From: a bacterium
GTDB lineage: Bacteria; Joyebacterota; Joyebacteria; Joyebacterales; Joyebacteraceae
Direction: 5' to 3'
Assembly: GCA_025774935.1 (NCBI GenBank)
Contig: JALGZK010000003.1
Location: forward strand, 186,001 to 250,000
DNA length: 64,000 bases
In this document: positions 18,089 to 27,120 of the stretch, piece after piece
How positions within the stretch are numbered: the stretch's first letter is position 1
How the letters are laid out: the number at the start of each line of letters is the position of its first letter
Notes under the pieces: generated by a model
Databases searched by the model: none
What the model was told of the DNA's origin: nothing
What the model saw: only the letters and a program-made list of their open reading frames with translations
Translations under genes and position numbers: made by a program

Positions 18089-21000
18089 GTCGAGCGTGAT
18101 GTGACCGATGGACGGCGAGCTCATGTTGCCCGCCTGATCCCTGAGAGTCACCTCGACCGCCTTCGCGCCGTCGTCCGGAGACAGTGTCCAGGGCCTCGTC
18201 GGCACGTAGGGCTCCCACGGAATCCACGCCTCGCCCTCGTTCCGGAAGCGCGCATCCGCGACCCCGTTCTCGTCGCTGAAGTCCAGATAGAGCGTCACGT
18301 CGGGCGAGCTCGTGTACTCGTCGCCGCCGTTGATGTTGAAGGTCCCCGTCGGAGGCTGCGTGTCAACGGTCATCGTCCCGTCGGGTGTCCCGGGCGGGTC
18401 CTCCACGTTCCCGGCGTTGTCGGTCGCCACGGTGTAGAAGTCGTAGACGCCGTCGACACCGGTCGGGAAGTCCTCGACCGGACTCGAGGTGAACGTCCCG
18501 TAACTCAGGTAGCCTCCGCCGTCGATCTGGTAGAAGAGCTCCACGCTCGCGACGCCGCTCCCCGCGCCGTCGTCGGCTGAGTAGGAGACATCGAAGAACG
18601 ACTCGACCCACCAGTCGGGCGGGATGTCCACCGAGGACGACGGCGCGATGTCGTCGTGCTCGTTCGCGACACCCGGCGTGCCGAAGTCCCCATCCCCATA
18701 CACGTGCCAGGTATCCTCCGCCCAATTCGAGCCGACGTTGTTGTCGAGCACGACGTCGATGAGGTACATGCTTGCGCCTGTCGGATCGGGGAACCCCGTC
18801 CTGCCGCCGTAGGCGACGCGGTCGACCTCGACCGCTCCCGACATGAGGACAATCTCGTCCTCGGTGTCGTCGAGCGTGAACCCCGAGTACTCGTAGTCGA
18901 CGGGCGGGAGGCCTCCGTTGGTGCCGCTGTCATCGTTGATCGCGAGGAGCGCGTAGTCGCCGGCCGCGACGAGGACGTCGCTCGGGATGGTGTGGGAGTC
19001 GGTGCCGTCGTCCTTGATCTCGAGTCCGCTCAGGTTGATCTCGCCGCCGCTCGCGTTGTAGATCTCGAACCACTCACCGTTCGCGTCGGCGACCGCAGCC
19101 GGGTTCTTCATGATCTCGGTGATCACGAGGTCGCCCGGATCCAGTGGAACGAGCTCCCACTCGATCTCGAGATCGGTACAGGTCGGATTCGTGCCGCCCC
19201 CGGGGTACTTCAGCGTCGATCGCCACAGAAGGTCCGTGCCCGTGGCGGTGAAGTCGTGCCACGTCCCGGTCGACGGGACTGTCTCCCACGAGGACCCGCT
19301 GTCCGGCGAGAGCTCCCAGAGGAAGTCATCGGTGTGGGACGCGGTGAGACGCGCGCGGGCGAACTCACGGAGCGGCGTCGCGATCGACAAGGACAGCCCA
19401 GCATCGCTGGCGGTCTCGTAGAGGCGCTGGTAGACCTCGAGCGCGTGGAGGCCCGAACCATCGTCGGCCACGTAGACATGGTCGCCCGCGACGACGATAC
19501 CCATCGCGTTGCCTGAAGTATCGTAGCTGCCCACGAACGCCGGGGCAGCCGGATTGCTCACGTCGATCACATGAACGCCCGCTGCTTTGTCCGACACGTA
19601 CGCGAGGTCGCCTTCGACCACGACGTCAAGCGCGACGTGAGTCGTGTTGTAGGTCCCCAGAAGGGTCGGATTGGTCGGGTCGCTGATGTCGATCACCTGC
19701 AGACCACTCGCGTCGTCCGCGACGTACGCGCAATCGCCCGCTGTGGCCACTCCTTGCGCCCACCCGGACGTGTCGTAGCTTCCCGCCGACACCGGGTTGC
19801 TGGGATCGCTGACATCGACCACCCGCAGCCCTGCATCGTAATCTGCCACGTAGGCGTAGTCGCCAGCGATGGCGACACCGCGAGCGTCACCGGGGCTGTC
19901 GTACACCCCCACAGATGCTGGCGTCGACGGCGTGCTGATGTCGACCACACGCAGCCCGGACGGCCCATCTGCCACGTAGGCGTAGTCGCCGTCGACGACG
20001 ACGCGATGGGCGTTCCCCGGCGTGTCGTACACCCCCGCACTCGTGGGGGAACTCGGAACGCTCACGTCGACGACGCGAAGGCCCCCGCCCATGTCCGCCA
20101 CGTAGGCGTAGTCGCCGGAAACGACCACGCCCCAGGCGTATCCCGGCGAGTCGTAGCTCCCGGAGGACGCAGGGTTCTCTGGGTCGCTGATGTCGATCAC
20201 CTGAAGTCCCGAGTAGTAGTCCGCCACGTAGGCGTGATTCCCTGCGACGTCGACGCCGCGCGCAAAGCTCGCCGTATCGTAGCCTCCCGCCAGGAGAGGC
20301 GGTGAGACCGGAAGAGCGACGCGGAAGACGAGAAGGCCGGTGTCGTTGTCGGCAAGGTACGCGTGCTCGCCTTCGACGACGACAGAGGCCGCCCAGTCGT
20401 CCGTGTCGTAGCTGTCGACCAGTGTGGGGGTCGTCGGGTCGCTGATGTCGAGCATCACCAGACCACTTTCGCCGTCGGCAACACAGGCGTAGTCACCCGA
20501 GACGGCGACCGCGCGGGCGTAGTCGGGCGTGTCGTAGACGCCCGCAGATGTGGGGCTGGACGGATTGCTGATGTCGACGACCCGGAGGCCTGAGAACCGG
20601 TCGGCCACGTAGGCGTAGTTGCCCGCGATGGCGATGCCGAGAGCCTCACCGGGCGTGTCATAGGTGCCGGCCAGCGACGGGGACGTCGGGGTGCTGATGT
20701 CGATCACGTAGAGCCCGGATGCGGCATCACCGACGTAGGCGTAGTTCCCCTCGACCGCGACTCCGACGGCCTCACCGGGGGTGTTGTAGCTGCCTGCAGA
20801 CGTCGGGTTCGTCGGATCGCTGATGTTCACCACCACCAGTCCGGAGAACCTGTCAGCCACGTAGGCGTAGTTGCCAGCCACAGCGACCTCGAGGGAGAGA
20901 TCGGGCGTGGCAAACGTGCCCGCCAGCGTGGGGTTCGTCGGGTCGCTGATGTCGACGACCCGGAGACCTGAGAACCGGTCCGCCACATACGCGTGGTCGC

Positions 21001-21373
21001 CGGCAACGTCGACGTCGTAGGCGAAGTCGGCGACGGCATGGACTCCCGCTGAAACGGGATTTGCCGGGTCGCTGATGTCCACCACCCGCAGTCCGGAGAG
21101 GCCGTCCGCCACGTATGCGTAGTCGCCGGCGACGGCAACGCCCTGCGCAACGCCCGGCGAGTTGTAGCTCCCCTCCAGGGTCAGATCGAAGTCCGGCAGA
21201 CTGAGCTCCCCCGCCCCCGTGTCCCACAGCGCTGTCGTGCCCGTTCCGTCGCGGTACGTCGTGGTCGTGAAGTCCTCCGTGTACGTGCCGGCCGTCGCTC
21301 CCGCCGAGAGGACGGAGAGGAGCAGGAAAAGCGCGAGGAGCGGCGAACCCATGGCCCGTGGTCGCTTCTTCAT
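16448..21373 (-). CDS. Giant secreted LVIVD-propeller and lamin-tail protein with partial cassette
   Basis: The protein has 1641 residues; AGGAGGG lies seven bases before the ATG at 21373. After a signal peptide (1-28) come 14 LVIVD repeats of about 42 residues (68-650), each with YVADxxSGLRVVDISDP. The seventh is degenerate (LLVFRVALPVSPP), which splits the set into two groups of seven blades. A lamin-tail domain follows (747-905, DLVITEIMKNPA and EWFEIYNAS), then two Ig-type segments with the SGVASVELFYQIDGGGY motif also seen in the 44424 gene (910-1095). The cassette is incomplete: cohesin-like A is missing, and the chain continues with Ig-like (1096-1210), FN3-like, dockerin-like (1320-1408), cohesin-like B (1412-1540) and the sorting domain (1551-1641, NVPNPFNPTT). 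Propeller and lamin-tail domains are binding folds; the ligand is unknown. Confidence 0.9.
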   Translation of the reverse strand: MKKRPRAMGSPLLALFLLLSVLSAGATAGTYTEDFTTTTYRDGTGTTALWDTGAGELSLPDFDLTLEGSYNSPGVAQGVAVAGDYAYVADGLSGLRVVDISDPANPVSAGVHAVADFAYDVDVAGDHAYVADRFSGLRVVDISDPTNPTLAGTFATPDLSLEVAVAGNYAYVADRFSGLVVVNISDPTNPTSAGSYNTPGEAVGVAVEGNYAYVGDAASGLYVIDISTPTSPSLAGTYDTPGEALGIAIAGNYAYVADRFSGLRVVDISNPSSPTSAGVYDTPDYARAVAVSGDYACVADGESGLVMLDISDPTTPTLVDSYDTDDWAASVVVEGEHAYLADNDTGLLVFRVALPVSPPLLAGGYDTASFARGVDVAGNHAYVADYYSGLQVIDISDPENPASSGSYDSPGYAWGVVVSGDYAYVADMGGGLRVVDVSVPSSPTSAGVYDTPGNAHRVVVDGDYAYVADGPSGLRVVDISTPSTPASVGVYDSPGDARGVAIAGDYAYVADYDAGLRVVDVSDPSNPVSAGSYDTSGWAQGVATAGDCAYVADDASGLQVIDISDPTNPTLLGTYNTTHVALDVVVEGDLAYVSDKAAGVHVIDVSNPAAPAFVGSYDTSGNAMGIVVAGDHVYVADDGSGLHALEVYQRLYETASDAGLSLSIATPLREFARARLTASHTDDFLWELSPDSGSSWETVPSTGTWHDFTATGTDLLWRSTLKYPGGGTNPTCTDLEIEWELVPLDPGDLVITEIMKNPAAVADANGEWFEIYNASGGEINLSGLEIKDDGTDSHTIPSDVLVAAGDYALLAINDDSGTNGGLPPVDYEYSGFTLDDTEDEIVLMSGAVEVDRVAYGGRTGFPDPTGASMYLIDVVLDNNVGSNWAEDTWHVYGDGDFGTPGVANEHDDIAPSSSVDIPPDWWVESFFDVSYSADDGAGSGVASVELFYQIDGGGYLSYGTFTSSPVEDFPTGVDGVYDFYTVATDNAGNVEDPPGTPDGTMTVDTQPPTGTFNINGGDEYTSSPDVTLYLDFSDENGVADARFRNEGEAWIPWEPYVPTRPWTLSPDDGAKAVEVTLRDQAGNMSSPSIGHITLDTEPPSVSGIIIKNETLLHTDDFAKDGDDLELRADVTDNLTPLTAADIVADLSDLLDGGGTAVEAESYDGATATWILALADVFLGPDGARTAEVIATDGAGTPASGTDDIIADNTLPLAVGGLWAEPGHETIDLEWSDVSGLDAYISGVDIRYDRWNDYPDYQIGAPSYPSTHLDGLDSWIAWGGTSMAQPTSGDRAIYYMTAFGFDEARNYGPASPGAQARATNYWLGDVAAGMGDWGADVGYTGYVDDADIDKLGGMYGAPPAGYFLECDVAPTHDMTRIGIPEPDDMIDFEDAMIFAMNYGVAAARIIPFLPEVSTKGLALRLTGRGELDDGEFEVALVLAGNAGRVKGISAGIEFDPGELEFLSARLSDHMLLPLAELFFWHGGNEGSVQVDLAVLGTDVTIGGAGEVAILRFRALGDGYGLDFGDATLRNAGNEDLVAELEGCESSPMAPTAFALKQNVPNPFNPTTTIGYDVPQASHVSIRVYDVAGRLVRTLVDESAEPGRHEAVWGGRNDRGETVGSGVYFCVMAAGEYRASRKMLLLK
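19424..21172 (-). repeat. Fourteen LVIVD repeats
   Basis: A unit of about 126 bases is repeated 14 times in frame. The recurring bases TCGACGACCCG/CCACGTAGGCGTAGTC on the plus strand mark each unit. Copies are similar enough for recombination between blades. Confidence 0.9.
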
Positions 21374-21432
21374 AGCACTACCCTCCTCACGCGCGCGGTC
21401 CTGGAGGACCCCGCCCGGAATGCAACGCCCGA

Positions 21433-21464
21433 ATCCCCGGGGGGACCTGTCTCCCCCCGGGGAT
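21433..21464 (-). terminator. Perfect 12-pair hairpin after the 21479-26926 gene
   Basis: ATCCCCGGGGGG pairs with CCCCCCGGGGAT around an eight-base loop, 15 bases after the stop. The stop itself is followed by AAAAC, and no U-run follows the stem. Confidence 0.5.
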
Positions 21465-21478
21465 CCTGCTGCGAGTTT

Positions 21479-23530
21479 TTACTTCAACAACATCATCTTG
21501 TGGCTGTCGTGGAAGTCGGCGGCTTCCATCGTGCAGAAGTAGACGCCGCTGCCGACGGACTCAGCACTGTCGCTTCGGCCGTCCCACACGACCTCGTGGT
21601 CGCCGGGCTCGACCAAGCCGTCCACGAGAGTCCTCACGAGACGTCCGGACACGTCGTACACCCGGACCGACACCCGTGACTCGAACGGTACACTGTATGA
21701 GATCTTGGTCACGGGGTTGAACGGGTTCGGGGTGTTCCCGACGAGACGGTACGAGGTCGGCACGTCCGGCTTCGCCTCGAGATTCTCGAGCTCTGCGTAC
21801 AGATCCTCGTTGTTCGCCCCTCGTAGATCCGCGCCCTCAAATCCGAGCACGTACATGTCGGAGAGCGACCGGAACGTGAGGACCACAACATCTCCCGAGC
21901 CCCCAATCGTCACGCCGGTGCCGAGAACGGCCACGTCGATCTGGACCGTCGAGTCATCCTCTCGGCTCCAGAAGAACACCTCGCCGATCGGCGAGAACAT
22001 ATGATCAGAGAGGCGCGCAGAGATGAACTCGAGCTCCGCGCTCTCGAACGCGACGACCACAGAGAGACCCTTCACTTCGGTCGCGTTCCCTTCGAGTCTG
22101 AGGGCCACTTCGACCTCGCCATCCGCGGTCACCCCGGCCTCAGCGAGCTCGAGAGACAGCGCCTTCGTCGACTCGTCGGGAAGGAACGGAACCACGCGGG
22201 GCGCGACCTCGCCGTAGTTCATGGCGAAGATCATCAGATCCTCGAATCCCAAGAAGTCATCCGGCTCGGGGATCGCCAGCGGGCCCCCTGAGTCTGTCGG
22301 GCCGACGTCGCACTCCGCGTACCCGGGCACCCCCACGAGAGGAGCGCTGCCGTAGTTCCCGCCGAGCTTGTCGATGTCTGCAGCGTTTACGAGACCATTG
22401 TAGCCCCAGGCTCCAAGGCCAGCCGCCACGTCACCCAGCCAGTAGCTCGTCGAGCGGTCCTGGCCGCCAGCGTCGACCGTGCTGTAGTTCAGCGCGTAGT
22501 CGTAGTGGAAGGCACTCGCGTACGAAATGTCGCGGTCAACCTTTGGCGCCTCCCAGTACATCACGAGCCCATCGCCGTCGTAGAGGTCGCCCTCGCCGCC
22601 CGTCTCGTCTGCCGGATAGAGCGGCGGGACGAGATCGTAGTACGGGTAGTCGTCCCAGTCGTCATAGCGGACGAGGAGGCCGTAGTGGTTCGTGTCGGAC
22701 GTCGACGGGTCGTCCCAGGACATGACGAGCCCCTCGTGCATAGGCTCCATCGAGAAGCCCGTGACGACCAGAGGCGGCGTGTTGTCGACGATGATGTCGT
22801 CGCTGTTCGTCCCGACGTTTCCGAGACCGTCGGTGGCCGTCACCGTCACCGTCTGTGGACCGTCGGCGCCCAACGATACGCTCGTGAGCGTCCAGGTCGC
22901 CGTCGGGCTCGCATAGGCATCCGCCTGTACAGCCGTGCCACCACCGGCCAGGAGCGCCGAGAGGTCCGCGACGATGTCGGAGGCCGTCAACGCGTAGTCA
23001 TCGGTGATGGTCGCGGTGACCAGGAGGTCGTCCGTGTCCTTCGCGTAGTCGTCGGTGTGTGCGAGGCTCGTGTTCTCAATCAGGACACTGGCCACATCCG
23101 GGTTCGTGACGTCGACCTGAATCTCGCCGTCATCCTCGAAGAACCCGGAGAGCGGGTTGTTGTTCCTGTCCCGCATCGCCACGATCGTGATGTCTACAGC
23201 ACTCGTGCCGAAGGAGTCGGCGTCGAAGCCGAGGGTGAACATCGTACCCGGCCCCGTCACCCCGTCGACGCCGCCAAGGATGGTGCAGTCGATCGTCCGG
23301 GTGTTCCCGCTCCCGTACACGAAGAACTGCGTCGTGCCCGCATCCGACAGCAGGTTACCCTGCGTGACCCCGGCGAGGTCGGCAACCGTGTCGTCCCAGG
23401 TCACCGTCACTGAGTAGCCATAGAGGAGGCCCCCGCCGCCACCGAGGTAGTTGACGTCGATCTCTCCGTCGGGCGTGTTCGGGAGTGATGCCACGTTCAG
23501 GATGAGTGGATCCGGATCGCAGACGATGTT
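21479..23530 (-). repeat. C-terminal cassette, copy 4
   Basis: About 683 codons from NIVCDPDPLILN to the stop. With copy 5 it forms a subgroup whose cohesin-like A begins LNVASLPNTPDGEIDVNYL. Confidence 0.85.
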
Positions 23531-26500
23531 CTCTGTGCCGGCCTTGCCTATCCAGGGATCGTAGAGGACATACGTGCTCACCTCGTCGCCCGTTCCCGGC
23601 CCTACTCCTGAAGGTCCGCTCGCGTCGCCCCACCAGCAGTATGTGGCATCGATGTTCACGGTGGAGTAGTTGTGGCAACCGTCACCCGCATTCCCTGTTA
23701 CGCTGTTCCAGTTCAGAGCGATGTTCGCCGGCGTTCCGTCGATCCCGATGCCGTGACCCGTCCCGGCGTACCCGTTCCAGGTGCCGTCGTTCCCGTAGAT
23801 GACGTTGTACCGGGCGGTCACGTTCGAGGGACTGTCCTTCAGGCTCAGGGCGCCGACCGACCAGCCCTCGGCGGCCACATTCGTGATGGCATTGCCCTCG
23901 ATCGTCGCATCGTCGGAGCCGACGAAGGAGATACCACCTTCGCGAGCGCCGTCGACCGCGTTGTCGGTAATGACGGCGTGATCCGAGGGTGTCGTCGCCG
24001 TCCAGGAGTAGCCGACCCATATCCCGTGGTCGCCCGAGTTGGTGACGGTGTTCCCGTCAATGGTCGCGTAGTCGGAACCTCGGGCGATGAACATGCCGTC
24101 CGCGAAGTTGTTCTGGACCGTGCAACCGGTCACCGTGAGGTGGGTGAAGCAGAGAGCGTAAACAGCTGAGTAGCAGTCTTCCACCGTCACGTTGTCGACC
24201 GTGCACCCGTCGTAGAAGATGTAGCCTTCACCGACGGTGTCGTGGGCGTAGTCGCGGTGGAGAACCCCGTACCCCCCTGTGCTGATCATATCGCCGGTGA
24301 AGCCCCTCACCGTGAAGTTCTGCACCGTCACGTTCTCGGCTTCGACGTGGATGCCCTTCGGCCAATAGGAGGCCGAAGAGCCTACCCCCCCGATCGCGCC
24401 GTCGATGATGGTGCCCGCCTCTGACTCACCCACGAGACTCAATCCGTCGGTGGTGATGTAGGCTCCCTTGCCCGTGGTCGCGTTGGCACCGTACGTCCCG
24501 TCCATCACGTTGACCGTGCTTCCAACGGCAAGGTCGATCGCTTCCTGAATCGGTGTCTCCGATCCGGTCTGCGGGCTGTCGTCGTCCACATACAGAGTAG
24601 AGAAGTCACCCGCATAGCCGGGGTTCTGGGCCGTGCCGCCGCCCAGCCATGGTGTGAAGTCAGCCCCGACGCCGCCGTTCGCGGACGCTTTCACCGTCGC
24701 AGCGTCGGTCGAGCCCCAGTAGTTGCTGGAGGCGTCGACCGTCTCCGTCACGAGCGACGTGTTGACCCTGAGACCGTAGCTGGTGTTGCCGCTCAGGTCG
24801 TTGTCCGTGATCGTGACCCTCTCCGTATCGATCACGTGACGGTCGATGTTGATCCCGGAGTCACCGCTGTTCGTGATCGAGTTACCCGAGATCGTGATGT
24901 CCTGACCCTTGATGCTGATTCCGTAGCGCACGGAGTTCACGAGCGTGTTGTCGCTAATCGTCACGAACGTGGTCGTGCCCCAGTACGAGATTGCATCCTT
25001 GCAGCCGTCGAACGTGTTGCCGGAGACCGTGATGTGATCCACGTTGCTTCCCGTGGCCGCCTTCGCGTTCAGGAATCCGATCGCCGTGTTTCCGGTGACA
25101 CTCACCTGCGAGCACCCGGTCATGTAGAATGCGCTTTCGTCGCCCGCCGGGCTTGTTCCGAGCGTCGCGTAGTTGCCCGAAATCGTCACGTCCATGCCAG
25201 GGTTCGGCTGCACGATGACACCGTTCTTGTTGACAACCATCCGGTTCTGATCGACGAGCTGGTTCGCGGCACCTTTACAGAGGATGCCGATGTAGCCGTC
25301 CATGATGTTGTTGCCGATGGTGACGTTGTCGTCCCAGCACCGGATGATCGATTCGTCCGAGTAGTGGAACGTCGGACTCCCGACGAGCGTGAACCCGTCG
25401 ATCTCGACGTCGGTCACTCCGTTCGGAATCTCGATGGCGACGTTCGGATTCGTCACGGGGAGTCCCGCGATGTCCACGACGGACTCGTTCGCGGGATTCG
25501 TCCGCGCGCCGAATGGAGTGGGATCGACACCGTACTGCGCCCCGCGAAGATGGACCGGCTTGTTGACGTTGAGCCGCTCGTTGTACGTGCCGGCTGCCAC
25601 GACGATCGTGTCCCCGGTGTCGGCGGCGTTGATGGCGGCCTGGATGGTGGCGTAGTCCCCGGGAACGTTCATGACCCCCGGCGGCGTTTTGTGCGCGAAC
25701 AGAAGGAACTCATCCATCGCAACACTGACTGCGTTCTGGACGCTCGGGCCGGAGCCGTCGGAGCTCGTCTCCACCGTCAGTCTGTACTGGAAGTCAGTCC
25801 CGGGCAGGTAGGGCGTGACGTCGACGCTGTACGTGCTGTGAGCGTCGCAGTCATGCTCACCCACGTAGACGGACCCCGTGGGGTTGACCCACGTAAGCCC
25901 CCCGTCGACCGAGATCTCCGGTTCATAGAAGTCCCACGGCGGCGGGTCGCCGCCCGTGTACGGGAACTGACGGACCGTCGTGAACCTGAGCGTGCAGGCC
26001 ATCGACGCGGTGAGACCGCTGATGTCGATCAACGGCGAGTAGAGAGAGTTGTCGAGACCGGCGGGGAGCTGTGTTGTATCTCCATCGTCGCCGCACCACC
26101 AGCTGTGAGGAGGACTCTCGGCCCAGCACGCGCGGTCCATGATGTGCCAGTAGTCTCCGACGTTGCCTGGAGGCCAAGGCGTGCAGAGACCGCCGGACTC
26201 GCAGTCATCGTAGAAGAACGTGTCTCCGGTCGGCTGGTCGTAGATGCGGACGTCGTCGCACATGAAGGCGCCGCCGGTGGACATGTAGTTCCCATCCTCG
26301 TCTGACCAACCGGAGTCGGAGTAGAACCTGAACCACCCGACGGCGGGATTGTCGTAGCTGCTAAGGGCGTAGAGAGGCGCTGCCTGCCAAGACTGCTTCC
26401 CGTGGAAGAAGCCCAGAGTGGCCATCTCCCCGCCCTGCTCGAACTCAAGGAACGTCTGGTCGTACCAAAGCTCCGAGTCCGAACGGTAGTTGAAGGACAG

Positions 26501-26926
26501 TATGGGATGGGTGTACCCGCTCCAGTCGACCGTGGGGAACTTGAGGGCCTCGTCCCACTTGTTTCCGTAGCCTCCATTGGCATCGTAGTCGAACGTGCCG
26601 CACCACCAGGAATTGCCCGAACCACCGTATGCCATGTACGAATCGATGTGGAAGCGAGGGACTCTCCCGATGGTGTTGTCTACGGATGTCCAACCGTTCG
26701 TTCCACCCTCCATGTCGTCGTAGAAGAGGATGGTGGGGCCACGTCCGAGCGGCGGCGCGGGCCCTGCGCCAGAAGCCTCCTCTGGCTGCACGACGTCAGA
26801 AGAAGCCTGCCATCCGCCCGCGGCCAACACGGGCGTGGCGGATGCGAGTGTGATGATAGCGAACGCCGCGAGGAGTCCATTGAGGAGCAAGCGATGCGCG
26901 CTCGCAGAAGACATTGACGGTCTCAT
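21479..26926 (-). CDS. Giant secreted protein: jelly-roll-like domain, two beta-helices and cohesin/dockerin cassette
   Basis: The protein has 1815 residues from the ATG at 26926 (GAGG six bases upstream); the open frame reaches 26971 without a better site. After the signal peptide (to about 36), residues 65-410 contain two related segments built on FYDDMEGG / FYDDCESGG and SWWCG, a MAM- or jelly-roll-like fold common in secreted peptidases and adhesins. A first beta-helix (418-770, DYATIQAAINAADTGDTI) is closely related to those in the 27121 and 37723 genes. A second helix (780-1105) is unique. The full cassette follows: cohesin-like A from 1133, dockerin-like 1495-1580, cohesin-like B 1587-1715, sorting domain 1727-1815 (NTPNPFNPVT, final MLLK). 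No protease motif such as HExxH is seen, so the head is taken to be for binding. Confidence 0.88.
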   Translation of the reverse strand: MRPSMSSASAHRLLLNGLLAAFAIITLASATPVLAAGGWQASSDVVQPEEASGAGPAPPLGRGPTILFYDDMEGGTNGWTSVDNTIGRVPRFHIDSYMAYGGSGNSWWCGTFDYDANGGYGNKWDEALKFPTVDWSGYTHPILSFNYRSDSELWYDQTFLEFEQGGEMATLGFFHGKQSWQAAPLYALSSYDNPAVGWFRFYSDSGWSDEDGNYMSTGGAFMCDDVRIYDQPTGDTFFYDDCESGGLCTPWPPGNVGDYWHIMDRACWAESPPHSWWCGDDGDTTQLPAGLDNSLYSPLIDISGLTASMACTLRFTTVRQFPYTGGDPPPWDFYEPEISVDGGLTWVNPTGSVYVGEHDCDAHSTYSVDVTPYLPGTDFQYRLTVETSSDGSGPSVQNAVSVAMDEFLLFAHKTPPGVMNVPGDYATIQAAINAADTGDTIVVAAGTYNERLNVNKPVHLRGAQYGVDPTPFGARTNPANESVVDIAGLPVTNPNVAIEIPNGVTDVEIDGFTLVGSPTFHYSDESIIRCWDDNVTIGNNIMDGYIGILCKGAANQLVDQNRMVVNKNGVIVQPNPGMDVTISGNYATLGTSPAGDESAFYMTGCSQVSVTGNTAIGFLNAKAATGSNVDHITVSGNTFDGCKDAISYWGTTTFVTISDNTLVNSVRYGISIKGQDITISGNSITNSGDSGINIDRHVIDTERVTITDNDLSGNTSYGLRVNTSLVTETVDASSNYWGSTDAATVKASANGGVGADFTPWLGGGTAQNPGYAGDFSTLYVDDDSPQTGSETPIQEAIDLAVGSTVNVMDGTYGANATTGKGAYITTDGLSLVGESEAGTIIDGAIGGVGSSASYWPKGIHVEAENVTVQNFTVRGFTGDMISTGGYGVLHRDYAHDTVGEGYIFYDGCTVDNVTVEDCYSAVYALCFTHLTVTGCTVQNNFADGMFIARGSDYATIDGNTVTNSGDHGIWVGYSWTATTPSDHAVITDNAVDGAREGGISFVGSDDATIEGNAITNVAAEGWSVGALSLKDSPSNVTARYNVIYGNDGTWNGYAGTGHGIGIDGTPANIALNWNSVTGNAGDGCHNYSTVNIDATYCWWGDASGPSGVGPGTGDEVSTYVLYDPWIGKAGTENIVCDPDPLILNVASLPNTPDGEIDVNYLGGGGGLLYGYSVTVTWDDTVADLAGVTQGNLLSDAGTTQFFVYGSGNTRTIDCTILGGVDGVTGPGTMFTLGFDADSFGTSAVDITIVAMRDRNNNPLSGFFEDDGEIQVDVTNPDVASVLIENTSLAHTDDYAKDTDDLLVTATITDDYALTASDIVADLSALLAGGGTAVQADAYASPTATWTLTSVSLGADGPQTVTVTATDGLGNVGTNSDDIIVDNTPPLVVTGFSMEPMHEGLVMSWDDPSTSDTNHYGLLVRYDDWDDYPYYDLVPPLYPADETGGEGDLYDGDGLVMYWEAPKVDRDISYASAFHYDYALNYSTVDAGGQDRSTSYWLGDVAAGLGAWGYNGLVNAADIDKLGGNYGSAPLVGVPGYAECDVGPTDSGGPLAIPEPDDFLGFEDLMIFAMNYGEVAPRVVPFLPDESTKALSLELAEAGVTADGEVEVALRLEGNATEVKGLSVVVAFESAELEFISARLSDHMFSPIGEVFFWSREDDSTVQIDVAVLGTGVTIGGSGDVVVLTFRSLSDMYVLGFEGADLRGANNEDLYAELENLEAKPDVPTSYRLVGNTPNPFNPVTKISYSVPFESRVSVRVYDVSGRLVRTLVDGLVEPGDHEVVWDGRSDSAESVGSGVYFCTMEAADFHDSHKMMLLK
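24600..25660 (-). repeat. Beta-helix module shared between giant genes, copy a
   Basis: It encodes TIQAAINAA through NYWGSTDAATVKA and NPGYAGDFSTLYVDDDSPQ. It aligns with the modules at 30170-31200 and 40780-41805 but is the most diverged of the three. Confidence 0.8.
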
Positions 26927-27120
26927 CCTGAACCTCGCTTGAAAGATGTCAGCCGTTTGCGTGGATTGCATCGAACCCGCTCTCAGTTACCGTCCTGCCC
27001 GCGGCGGCGCCTGATCACCGCAGGCCACGGGCGTCCCCCTTTCTCCAGGACCGGGCGAAACCGGCCCGGCGCGGCCGTGCCCGGAGTTACCTCCGAGCAC
27101 GGCGTTGTCTTCCCCCATCG
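26927..27120. other. Intergenic region between two giant genes
   Basis: Apart from the hairpin at 27074-27103 and a second weaker GC hairpin near 27050-27070, I see no promoter and no gene. Read-through from the 27121-32193 unit is likely. Confidence 0.5.
27074..27103 (-). terminator. GC-rich hairpin after the 27121-32193 gene
   Basis: GCCGTGCTCGGAG pairs with CTCCGGGCACGGC (13 pairs, one wobble) around GTAA, 17 bases after the stop. No U-tract. Confidence 0.5.
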
